Below the pieces are notes generated by a model. The model searched no databases. It was given only the letters and a program-made list of their open reading frames with translations, and was not told the origin of the DNA. This document shows positions 54,995 through 61,907 of a stretch of DNA of 64,000 bases, piece by piece (position 1 is the stretch's first letter; every line of letters starts with the position of its first letter). This stretch comes from an uncultured Mesonia sp. GTDB taxonomy: Bacteria > Bacteroidota > Bacteroidia > Flavobacteriales > Flavobacteriaceae. The stretch lies in the NCBI GenBank assembly GCA_958296185.1, contig CATQIB010000013.1:1-64000 (forward strand). The letters run 5' to 3'. The position numbers and the translations under genes are program-made.

Positions 54995-56215
54995 TTATAA
55001 AGGTTTTGCGATAATCAAATATTCTTTCACTTCACGAGATTTGTCTTCTGATCTACCCATTGTGCTATGAGTGTAATCTACAGTTTTAGTTGAAACAATA
55101 TAATTTGCACCTAAAGTTTTATTTGCTATGTTTAAAATTTTCTCCAAACTTATCATTCCGGTATTACTATAACTTAACAATAGTTTTGAGTTTTTATTTC
55201 TAATTCTTTCAAACAAATCTTCAAAAGCTCCTACAACTTCTGTCCTTTTACAAAAAGGAGATTGATGTCTATCTGTTCTATATCTACCTTTAAATAGCAA
55301 GTTTGGGTAATCATATTTAACCAAAGTTTCTAATGCATGATAAAATCTAGAATAGTGGACAAACGTATAAGGAGGATCTGCATATACTAATGTTCCTCTA
55401 GGTAGTTCATCTAAACAATCTTTATAATCTAATGTTGTTACTACATGCTTAAGAGTGTTTTTATCTGTAAATTCAATTAATTCCTTTAGTTTCTTTTCAA
55501 AATAGGGTAATATCTCTTTACATCTATAAATGATTATATCATTCATAGAGGCTACATTGTTTGCATCTCTATACTGTGCATAATGACCAGTACTTTGAGC
55601 ATTGTATGCCATGGCAAACATTAAACTCGAAAGTATAGGATAATAAATCGGTGTATTAGAATATTCTTCAGCAACTACTCTTATAGCGTCAATCCAAAGA
55701 CACTGCTCATATGACCAATAAGTTCCTGAGTAATTTTTTATAAATAGATGATAATCAACATCTTCGAAGTCCAAATAAATCAAATCTTGTTGTCGCTGTT
55801 CTAAAACGTTAAATTCATTGAGATCTAGCTGTAAATTGTAATCAAATTTTAAATCTGGATAACAATTATTTACATAATCGATATGTTTCTGTGCTTTAAT
55901 TACTATAGTGTTAATTAAATCAGGATATTCATCCCATTTAAAATTTCCAAGATACGTTTTTGAAAAAACGGCTGAATATGCTTGAATATCATTAGAATAA
56001 ATTCTCGTACTATGACCTAATGCGCCACTTAAAATACTGGTTCCTGCAAAAAGATCACATATTGGTTCTCCTTCATATATTTCATTGATAGATTCTGCTA
56101 AAAAATCAATTAATTCACGTTTAGACCCCATGTATTTAACTATATGTGGGACTTTAGATTTATGTTTTAATTTATTTTTAGATTGGACTATATTTCTTTT
56201 AAAGACTATACTCAT
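54995..56215 (-). CDS. D12-class N6-adenine DNA methyltransferase
   Basis: The product has 406 residues. N-terminal KYMGSKRELIDFL, AdoMet motif I DLFAGT (54-59) and catalytic motif IV DPPY (280-283) define the Dam/D12 class. It is longer than Dam (about 280), with an inserted target-recognition part at 110-230. It is first in an operon with the ATPase and HNH genes, so it probably protects the host DNA at the sites attacked by them. Confidence 0.92.
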   Translation of the reverse strand: MSIVFKRNIVQSKNKLKHKSKVPHIVKYMGSKRELIDFLAESINEIYEGEPICDLFAGTSILSGALGHSTRIYSNDIQAYSAVFSKTYLGNFKWDEYPDLINTIVIKAQKHIDYVNNCYPDLKFDYNLQLDLNEFNVLEQRQQDLIYLDFEDVDYHLFIKNYSGTYWSYEQCLWIDAIRVVAEEYSNTPIYYPILSSLMFAMAYNAQSTGHYAQYRDANNVASMNDIIIYRCKEILPYFEKKLKELIEFTDKNTLKHVVTTLDYKDCLDELPRGTLVYADPPYTFVHYSRFYHALETLVKYDYPNLLFKGRYRTDRHQSPFCKRTEVVGAFEDLFERIRNKNSKLLLSYSNTGMISLEKILNIANKTLGANYIVSTKTVDYTHSTMGRSEDKSREVKEYLIIAKPL

Positions 56216-56581
56216 TATATGATTTTCATTAATCTTCTTAACTTTTTTCTAACTTACTAAGTAAAACATTTATTGTCCTTAAATATGTTTTGCGTAAAGA
56301 TATTTCTGCATCGAACCCTTAAAAAGATGAAAAGTATCGTGATCTGAAAATATGATTTATTTTTTTGTAAAGTTACAATTTTTTTGAGCATTACAGCTAT
56401 TGTACATTGCCCGATAGAATCCAATTAAATAACTATCGAGGTATTTTTCCCGTTTAAACCTTAATCTTAAGATTATGTAAAAAGAACAAGAATGAAAAAA
56501 ATCAGAGCTGATTATTGAGAAAAAAAATAAAGTACATTTTAGTGTAATATTCCATAAGAATAATTTTAAAAATGATATATA
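56216..56581. other. Gene-free stretch upstream of the methyltransferase
   Basis: About 365 bp, very AT-rich; it should hold the promoter of the methyltransferase operon. Short frames here are not supported. Confidence 0.4.
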
Positions 56582-56689
56582 CTGCCCCCCGCTCCTGCGC
56601 GATTGCATCGCGTTCTCTTTGTCTTTTAAACCAGAGCAGCCTGGACAGGCTAATGTTGAAACTGCCAGGCTTTATCTCTAATAACCGAG
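56582..56689 (+). repeat. Cassette border element before the decayed ParDE pair
   Basis: A block with CCCCGCTCCTGCGCGATTG, AACCAGAGCAGCCTGGACAG, CTAATAACCGAG|TTGGGTGCA (56689 on). It belongs to the same repeat family as the borders at 28-41 kb although it lies 15 kb away from them. The GTTGGGT fits GTTRRRY. Confidence 0.65.
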
Positions 56690-56769
56690 TTGGGTGCAAT
56701 TGGAGCAAAATCCTATAAATTTGAATATTTTACCAAAATTTGGTGTATTTAAACTTGCATTAAAACGGA

Positions 56770-57018
56770 ATGAAAAACACATCAATATCGCTCGGAAATT
56801 ATTTTGACCAATTCTTTCAAGCCCAAGTTTCTGTTGGACGTTACAAAAACGTTAGCGAAATAATAAGAGCTGGACTTCGACTTTTAGATAATGAAGAAAG
56901 TAAAGTAATTGCATTACGAAATGCAATACAAGAAGGTCTGAATAGTCCTTTAGTGGAAGACTTTGATTTTGACGAAAATCTAAAGCGACTAAAAGCGGAA
57001 AAAAGAAAGAATAGCTAA
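56770..57018 (+). CDS. ParD-type antitoxin (second copy)
   Basis: The product has 82 residues with KNTSISLGNYFDQFFQAQVS and GRYKNVSEIIRAGLRLLDNEE, a clear ribbon-helix-helix ParD. It is related to the copy at 28415 but only moderately similar. Its toxin gene is broken, so it may be a surviving orphan antitoxin. Confidence 0.9.
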   Translation: MKNTSISLGNYFDQFFQAQVSVGRYKNVSEIIRAGLRLLDNEESKVIALRNAIQEGLNSPLVEDFDFDENLKRLKAEKRKNS

Positions 57019-57208
57019 AGTAATATTAAGACAAAAAGCCATTGATGACTTGAATGATATTTGGGGTTACGCTTTCGAAAAGTGGTCAGCAAAACAAGCG
57101 GATAAATATTATACGACAATAAAGTTAACTTGTAACGGAATTGGACAAAATCCTGAAGATGGAAAAGCATATGACGACAACAACAGCACTGCAATGCAGA
57201 CATCATAA
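57011..57208 (+). pseudogene. ParE-type toxin remnant lacking start codon and C-terminus
   Basis: In the place of the ParE start the sequence reads ATA GCT AAA GTA where ATG would be expected. It is followed by VILRQKAIDDLNDIWGYAF and EKWSAKQADKYYTTIKLTCN, clear ParE. The frame ends after 65 codons, before the C-terminal strands (HQRMD region) of the family. Both defects suggest inactivation. Confidence 0.75.
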
Positions 57209-57299
57209 ATGCTACTCGCGCTTAGAGCTATGAACAAGAGGGTACTATTAAAGGAAAAAAATAACTTATAGTTTCTTGTTTTAAGGGCAATCAATAGCA

Positions 57300-57590
57300 C
57301 TAAACAGGGTACAAACTACTATACTTGTTTATATAATCTAACAATCGAGAGAATTGATTTTTAGAACCTTTGAATTTTACAGTTTGTTTAAAACTATTAA
57401 GTCCGTATTTATCTAAAAATTGACCAATAGAACTATTCAAAAATGATGAAGACATTGATAAATCAGAGTCAACATATAAAATTAAAGAATCTTTACTCAA
57501 ATAAGCGTTTTGTAAGAAATCGAATAAAATCATTCCTTGCTCATTCGAACTTGAATTTTTCACGATATTTTTTAATATCAAAGTTTTCAT
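57300..57590 (-). CDS. STAS-like protein (DUF4325 type)
   Basis: The ATG at 57588-57590 (MKTLILKNIVKNSSSNEQG) is the likely start; a longer frame adds 20 odd residues. The product has 96 residues with alternating strands and helices as in STAS-like DUF4325 domains (ILYVDSDLSMSSSFLNSSIG, FLDKYGLNSFKQTVKFKGSK). It follows the HATPase gene after 66 bp. Together they probably form a switch pair in the style of anti-sigma systems. Confidence 0.7.
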   Translation of the reverse strand: MKTLILKNIVKNSSSNEQGMILFDFLQNAYLSKDSLILYVDSDLSMSSSFLNSSIGQFLDKYGLNSFKQTVKFKGSKNQFSRLLDYINKYSSLYPV

Positions 57591-57656
57591 AGGAATATAT
57601 TTTATACTTAAACGTTCAAATATTGTACAAAAGTACACATAAATATACAAAAAAAA

Positions 57657-58535
57657 TTAAAAATCGAATATTTGGTCTGTTTCGTCTTTCTCCTCAAATG
57701 CATTCAAATCAACTTCAACCTTTATTAAGGTTCCCTTAAATTTAAAGTTACTAGTTCCTGCTCGATACATGTCCCCTGCTTTTTTTTCGACTATTCCATC
57801 ATTTGAAATTATGACCAAATTACCATTTGAACTTTCTGTAAACTCTAGTATATTATTCAATCCAAAACCCCTATTTCTTGGTGTTGAATTAACGGAAAAG
57901 CCTTTTTCGAGAGATTTGAGAATTGCTTTCCAATCTTCAAAATCTCTTTCTAATTCAACATCAGCGTTTTTTATAGACGTTGGTATTCCTATCCCAAAAT
58001 CACAAACGGAAAAGGATAGCTTGTTATTCTTAGGGTAGTATTGGGTTATAATATAGCCTGTAACCGGAGACATTGAATGATCAAAAATATTATTAAATAC
58101 CTCATCCATATTAGAAGCTAATGGGATTAAATCTTTATTTTTAGTAAATTTTTCAAAATATTGGCGAGCATACATAGAATAGGAATAAATCATATCTTCT
58201 GATATTTTCCATAGGCAAAGGGTAGTTTGATTATAAGAGAGTGTAAATTTATTTCTGTCAAACCCTTTTTTCCAATATTCCTTAAATTTTATATTAAACA
58301 AGTGATTATTAAACCCTTTTGTTCCTCCAACGAATTTAATCTCGCTACCTTTTAAATAAAAGCTTTCAATTAAACAAGCCATAACAACAAAATCATCGGT
58401 ATCCATAAACCTAACATCATTAAAATCAACAGTTAATTGATTGATGTCTTCCGTATACATCAAACTTTTTCGGATAAAATCAAACCAATCTTCTGCTTTT
58501 TTGGAAGATGGGACTCTTAGAGTGTAGCTTTTCAT
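57657..58535 (-). CDS. ATP-binding protein: N-terminal STAS-like plus GHKL HATPase domain
   Basis: The product has 292 residues. Residues 1-100 resemble a STAS fold (LTVDFNDVRFMDTDDFVVMA). Residues 125-280 are a GHKL ATPase with N-box NMDEVFNNIFDHS, G1 box DFGIGIPTS and G2 box GFGLNNILEF. No transmitter His is seen, so it is RsbW-like rather than a full sensor kinase. Paired with the STAS-like gene downstream. The role is unknown; its position among defence genes is suggestive only. Confidence 0.85.
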   Translation of the reverse strand: MKSYTLRVPSSKKAEDWFDFIRKSLMYTEDINQLTVDFNDVRFMDTDDFVVMACLIESFYLKGSEIKFVGGTKGFNNHLFNIKFKEYWKKGFDRNKFTLSYNQTTLCLWKISEDMIYSYSMYARQYFEKFTKNKDLIPLASNMDEVFNNIFDHSMSPVTGYIITQYYPKNNKLSFSVCDFGIGIPTSIKNADVELERDFEDWKAILKSLEKGFSVNSTPRNRGFGLNNILEFTESSNGNLVIISNDGIVEKKAGDMYRAGTSNFKFKGTLIKVEVDLNAFEEKDETDQIFDF

Positions 58536-58721
58536 TTATTTAAGTTTAAACAAATATAATTAAAAGAGGGGTCTTAGCATCAAACCTTAAAAAAGCTGTG
58601 AATTATTTGTAAGATTCTGTTTTTTATCAGAATATGGTCAAGTTAGGAATAAGAAACTGTGAGTTATGAGGAAGATTTTTAAAAGTGGTTTTATGAACCA
58701 TATTTAAAAATTAAATGATGA

Positions 58722-58876
58722 TGCCCCCGCTGTTGCGCGATTGTATCGCGTTCTCTTTGCCTTAGAGCTTAGACAGACTAATGTTGACCCTTCTAAATTT
58801 TATCCCCAATAACCGAGTTAGGCTTTATCCCGTACAGAATTGTATTAAAAGTGTATATTTGGGTTGGTGTAACGAG
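58722..58876 (+). repeat. Cassette border element at the left edge of the phage remnants
   Basis: The block CCCCCGCTGTTGCGCGATTG to TATATTTGGGTTGGTGTAAC, CGAG|TTACCTGCA. About 80 internal bases are identical to the copy at 41.36-41.44 kb. What follows is phage-derived sequence rather than a cassette gene, and no matching 3' border was seen. Confidence 0.65.
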
Positions 58877-58924
58877 TTACCTGCAAGCTAAAAAAATAGA
58901 AAATGCCAATTTATTATACATTAG

Positions 58925-59429
58925 GTGGAAGACTCATAGCTTTTGTAGTAGAGTTCATAGCATCATTGATATTTGCCCCGGTGGCTATGGATTAGCGCCC
59001 CACTTTCTTAAAGGTGTCTATGGCATCTTTACCATACAATCCTATGGCAAATTGTAAATCGTAAACCGCGTTTGTAGAATCCTCTAAATTTTTGCCTACA
59101 TCAAAGGTGGCCTCTCGTATTTGCGAGCGACAGGTGTCTATTTCTGCTTTAGATTTATCGAGATTTAGCTGTTTAACAGGTAAAAAGGCATTATCAAAAC
59201 GTTCTGCAGCTTGCACGCCTTTTGTGCCTAAAACCGCCAAGGCGGTACCCCCTGCAATAGCAGACACTTTTAAGCCTTTTTGCAGTTTTTGGGTGGCGTA
59301 CACTGTACCCAGCTTTTCGCTAATTTTGTCTATTTTCTTGTCAAACTTGCTTTGTAGCTTATCTAACTTATCACTAAAGAGCTTGTCGCTCAAGTCCATA
59401 AGCAAGGTTATTTTAGATTTTGCATTCAT
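58925..59429 (-). pseudogene. Phage tail tape-measure protein, 5' fragment (copy 1)
   Basis: From the ATG at 59427-59429 the frame reads NAKSKITLLMDLSDKLFSDK and continues to DAIDTFKKVGR-stop. The stop TAA (58992-58994) replaces the TAC of the second copy at 61.1 kb. Homology continues past the stop to about 58925. It is the TP901-type tape-measure N-terminus. Only about 170 of what should be many hundred residues remain. Confidence 0.8.
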
Positions 59430-59529
59430 AGTGGTATATAATTTGTTATATTTGTAATGTCGGGATTTAAAGCAACCTTCAATAAACATTTAATGCGACT
59501 GCGGAAGCAAATGTTGAATACTCCCTCTG

Positions 59530-59667
59530 GTTTACATGGACGGCTGCTTTAAATCCTTTCCTATTTTACTTTTAATCCATTTCTCAATCCCTTTTCGTCA
59601 ACCTTGTTTTTGTACCAGGTTCTAATTTTTAAGCCTTGTTTTTCATCCATTTTACAATCGATGACTT
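59530..59667 (-). pseudogene. C-terminus of a phage gene upstream of the tape-measure fragment (copy 1)
   Basis: Reading leftwards out of the diverged CRISPR repeat, an open frame gives QFETYLQQVIDCKMDEKQGL, then KIRTWYKNKVDEKGLRNGLK and a stop. A related but frameshifted stretch (ETWFDVNYDNKSLERRKGLL) precedes the second tape-measure copy. This suggests both copies descend from one phage segment. Confidence 0.5.
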
Positions 59668-59713
59668 GTTGTAAATAGGTTTCAAATTGTATTTTTACGT
59701 GATCATTCACAGG
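59668..59713 (+). repeat. Diverged CRISPR repeat (copy 1, next to tape-measure fragment)
   Basis: The right 30 bp (TTTCAAATTGTATTTTTACG and on to CATTCACAGG) match the array repeat apart from GATC for GATG. The left part reads GTTGTAAATAGG instead of GTTGTGAATTGA. No spacer-repeat units follow directly. Confidence 0.85.
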
Positions 59714-59859
59714 CATAGGCCAAGCGGTGTATGATGCCTTGGCAGAGCATGATCGCGAAGACTATATAGAAAGTGAAGTCCTGTACTTAGGCCTGGTAGA
59801 AATTTTACGAAATATAGAACCCAGCTTAGAGCAATACCAAAAAATGTTTAACCAATAAA
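59714..59859 (+). pseudogene. 3' fragment of a phage-like gene
   Basis: An open plus-strand frame reads GQAVYDALAEHDREDYIESE, VLYLGLVEILRNIEPSLEQY and QKMFNQ-stop, with protein-like composition. It starts directly at the end of the diverged CRISPR repeat, with no start codon. A terminator follows. It is probably the end of a phage structural gene. Confidence 0.55.
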
Positions 59860-59862
59860 TTA

Positions 59863-59892
59863 GCCGTGTTTAAAGAAAACATGGCTTTTTTT
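59863..59892 (+). terminator. Intrinsic terminator after the phage-like fragment
   Basis: GCCGTGTTT / AAACATGGC (one G-T wobble) is followed by TTTTTTTAT. Confidence 0.8.
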
Positions 59893-59920
59893 ATGGCATA
59901 ACTTTTGAATTTCAATAAAT

Positions 59921-60253
59921 ATGAAAAACTTACTTTATATTTCATTATTTTTACCCCTTTTATCAGCTGCGCAAACCTACCCCAAGCAAGTCCGTGGTGA
60001 AGTTTACAAGGCTTATGCAAGCAAACCAAGCCAAGACCTTAGAACAACTACTTTAGAGGTAAAAAAAACAATGTATGGGCTTAGATTTAAAGATGTAGCT
60101 ATTCCAACACTATATAAAAATGCGGTTGCAAGTTACTTTAAAAAGCGTTTAAAATCCAAAAAAAGTTCTAGTACCTACCGTTTAAAAATTGAGAATCGCC
60201 AAGGCTTTATTTGGGTAGAGGGCATTAAAATTTTATCTATAGATACCCCGTAA
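59921..60253 (+). CDS. Small exported protein of unknown function
   Basis: The product has 110 residues with a signal peptide (LLYISLFLPLLSAAQTYP) and a basic mature domain (KQVRGEVYKAYASKPSQ, YRLKIENRQGFIWVEGIKIL). The family is not recognised. It lies among phage remnants on the opposite strand to the tape-measure fragments and may be a phage or cassette passenger. Confidence 0.68.
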   Translation: MKNLLYISLFLPLLSAAQTYPKQVRGEVYKAYASKPSQDLRTTTLEVKKTMYGLRFKDVAIPTLYKNAVASYFKKRLKSKKSSSTYRLKIENRQGFIWVEGIKILSIDTP

Positions 60254-60329
60254 ATGGGTTGTGTTCAACTTTTTCAACCAAGCCTCTAGTAATATTGGTT
60301 GCAGCATATTCACCCTGTAGGTTTTTGCG

Positions 60330-60480
60330 TTGATGAGTTTTTTTTATTACCTTGCTTCATACAATCATAATCGAGCATATATACATCTGTAATCGTTGGT
60401 TCTACCAATAAGCCGCCGCGGGTTAAAGTTTACCTGCCTGTACTTTATGAACTTATACTTTTAATTACTTGGTCTGGTGT
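60330..60480 (-). pseudogene. Phage-like gene fragment
   Basis: On the minus strand an open stretch reads LTRGGLLVEPTITDVYMLDY and DCMKQGNKKNSSTQKPTG-stop. No start is seen. It looks like part of a phage structural gene that followed the tape measure in the original order. Confidence 0.4.
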
Positions 60481-60521
60481 GCTATTTTTACCCAATTTGG
60501 AGCAATAGACAATTCGGCTAC

Positions 60522-60715
60522 CTAACCGAGCAATTGTTCTAATGGTTTTACAAGCGCGTCAATTATTACCTGTTTTATTCTTGGCAATCCCCAATAATAT
60601 CCCGGGTCATCAAAATCCTGTTTAACAGATTCCCAATTATCATACAACATTTTAATGATGTTTATTAAAATATCAAAAGGTCTTAGCATAGCCAGAACCG
60701 CAGCCCCCACTCATC
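60522..60715 (-). pseudogene. Tape-measure protein, internal/C-terminal fragment
   Basis: The frame reads AMLRPFDILINIIKMLYDNW, ESVKQDFDDPGYYWGLPRIK and QVIIDALVKPLEQLLG-stop, typical of the membrane-active central part of tape-measure proteins. It is joined out of frame to the longer N-terminal fragment at 60683-60720, which indicates an internal deletion. Confidence 0.65.
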
Positions 60716-61603
60716 AAATTTATTAATGGCTTCTGTAATTTCTTTGTCGGTCATGTTTTTAAACTTACCTGAAATGTCTTTTAAGATGGCATCTGCTTGG
60801 CGCATACTTCCGCTTTCATCAAAAACAGGTACAGATAGAACATCCTCAAACTTATCGGCTTGTTGGCCAAGACCTTGAAAGAATGTTTTAGCCATATTAG
60901 CACCCACATCGGAGTTTTTGGCTACACTTGTAAACATAGCAAACACCTTGTTAGCACTATCTATACCTTGACCCGCTGCACTGGCAGCCCCTGCATATTC
61001 TGTTTGTACCTTTGCCAGTTCATCAAAGGTGGTAATACCTGTTTGTACGGTTTTGGCGTTGCTTTCAAGCAATTTATCAATATCATCAACTTCTAGCCCA
61101 AAAGCTTTCATAGCCTTTGTGGTCGAGTTCATGGCATCATTAATATTTGCCCCAGTGGCTATGGAGTAGCGCCCCACTTTTTTAAAGATGTCTATGGCAT
61201 CTTTACCGTACAATCCTGTGGCAGATTGTAAATCATAAACCGCGTTTGTAGAAGCTTCTAAATTTGTTCCTACATCAAATGCGGCCTCTCGTATTTGCGA
61301 GCGGTATGATTCTAACTCGCCTTTAGATTTATCGAGGTTAAGCTGCCGTATGGGTAAAAAAGCACTGTCAAAACGTTCTGCAGCTTGTACACCTTTTGTA
61401 CCTAAAACCGCCAAGGCAGTACCCCCTGCAATAGCAGCCACTTTTAAGCCTTTTTGCAGTTTTTGTGTGGCGTTCTCCATACCCAGCTTTTCGCCAATTT
61501 TGTCTATTTTCTTGTTAAACTTGCTTTGTAGCTTATCTAGCTTATCACTAAAAAGTTTGTCGCTCAAGTCCATAAGCAAGGTTATTTTAGATTTTGCACT
61601 CAT
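60683..61603 (-). pseudogene. Phage tail tape-measure protein, N-terminal part (copy 2)
   Basis: The frame encodes 306 residues: SAKSKITLLMDLSDKLFSDK, a Gly/Ala helix (AAIAGGTALAVLGTKGVQAA) and the TP901 tape-measure core (ATGANINDAMNSTTKAMKAF, YAGAASAAGQGIDSANKVFA). It ends by deletion at KFDEWGLRFWLC. The first 170 residues are nearly the same as copy 1 at 58992-59429. It lies 300 bp from the CRISPR array. Confidence 0.85.
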
Positions 61604-61907
61604 AGTGGTATATAATTTGTTATATTTGTATATTCAAAAGGTAATAGTGTTGTGCTGTGTAATGATTAATTGAATTAAGGGTTTAATTAATCAGATTCGG
61701 ATGCTCCGAGGCCATTATTACCTTTCCTTATTTTTAATTAGCAACCCTTTTCTTCTTTCCAAACTTTTATTATCATAATTTACGTCAAACCAAGTTTCGA
61801 TTTGTATGGCTTCCATCTCTTCGTTTAAAGTTGTAGAAACCAATAAGCTTTCATTATTATAATGCTTTATGTAATTTGTTTTTTAAACATTTCACAATCG
61901 AAAACTA
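61604..61907 (-). pseudogene. Frameshifted C-terminus of the phage gene preceding tape measure (copy 2)
   Basis: Minus-strand frames give QFEIYSQLVFDCEMFKKQIT next to the diverged CRISPR repeat and, after frame changes, MEAIQIETWFDVNYDNKSLE RRKGLL to a stop near 61727. It corresponds to the fragment at 59530-59667. An inverted pair AAGGTAATA / TATTACCTT (61640 and 61716) lies between it and the tape-measure start. Confidence 0.45.

Noticed and set aside
58851-59057. 68-aa plus-strand frame near the phage fragments
   Set aside because: It begins in a border repeat and runs antisense through the tape-measure fragment.
59668-59713. The diverged CRISPR repeats as anti-repeats of a tracrRNA on the minus strand
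   Set aside because: A repeat copy on the plus strand could serve as an anti-repeat read leftwards, but the sequence beyond it continues as a phage reading frame, and no terminator-hairpin series of a tracrRNA follows. Kept only as an unlikely alternative.
59668-59760. In-frame read-through of the repeat into the phage gene (PVNDHVKIQFE) as proof that the CRISPR repeat derives from a phage gene
   Set aside because: A 46-bp sequence lacks stops in one of three frames quite often, and the repeat start matches type II-C repeats generally. Coincidence is the simpler view.
60217-60240. Spacer at 63018-63047 as a self-targeting spacer against the 110-aa gene
   Set aside because: Only about 12 consecutive bases (AGAGGGCATTAA) match; too short for a protospacer.
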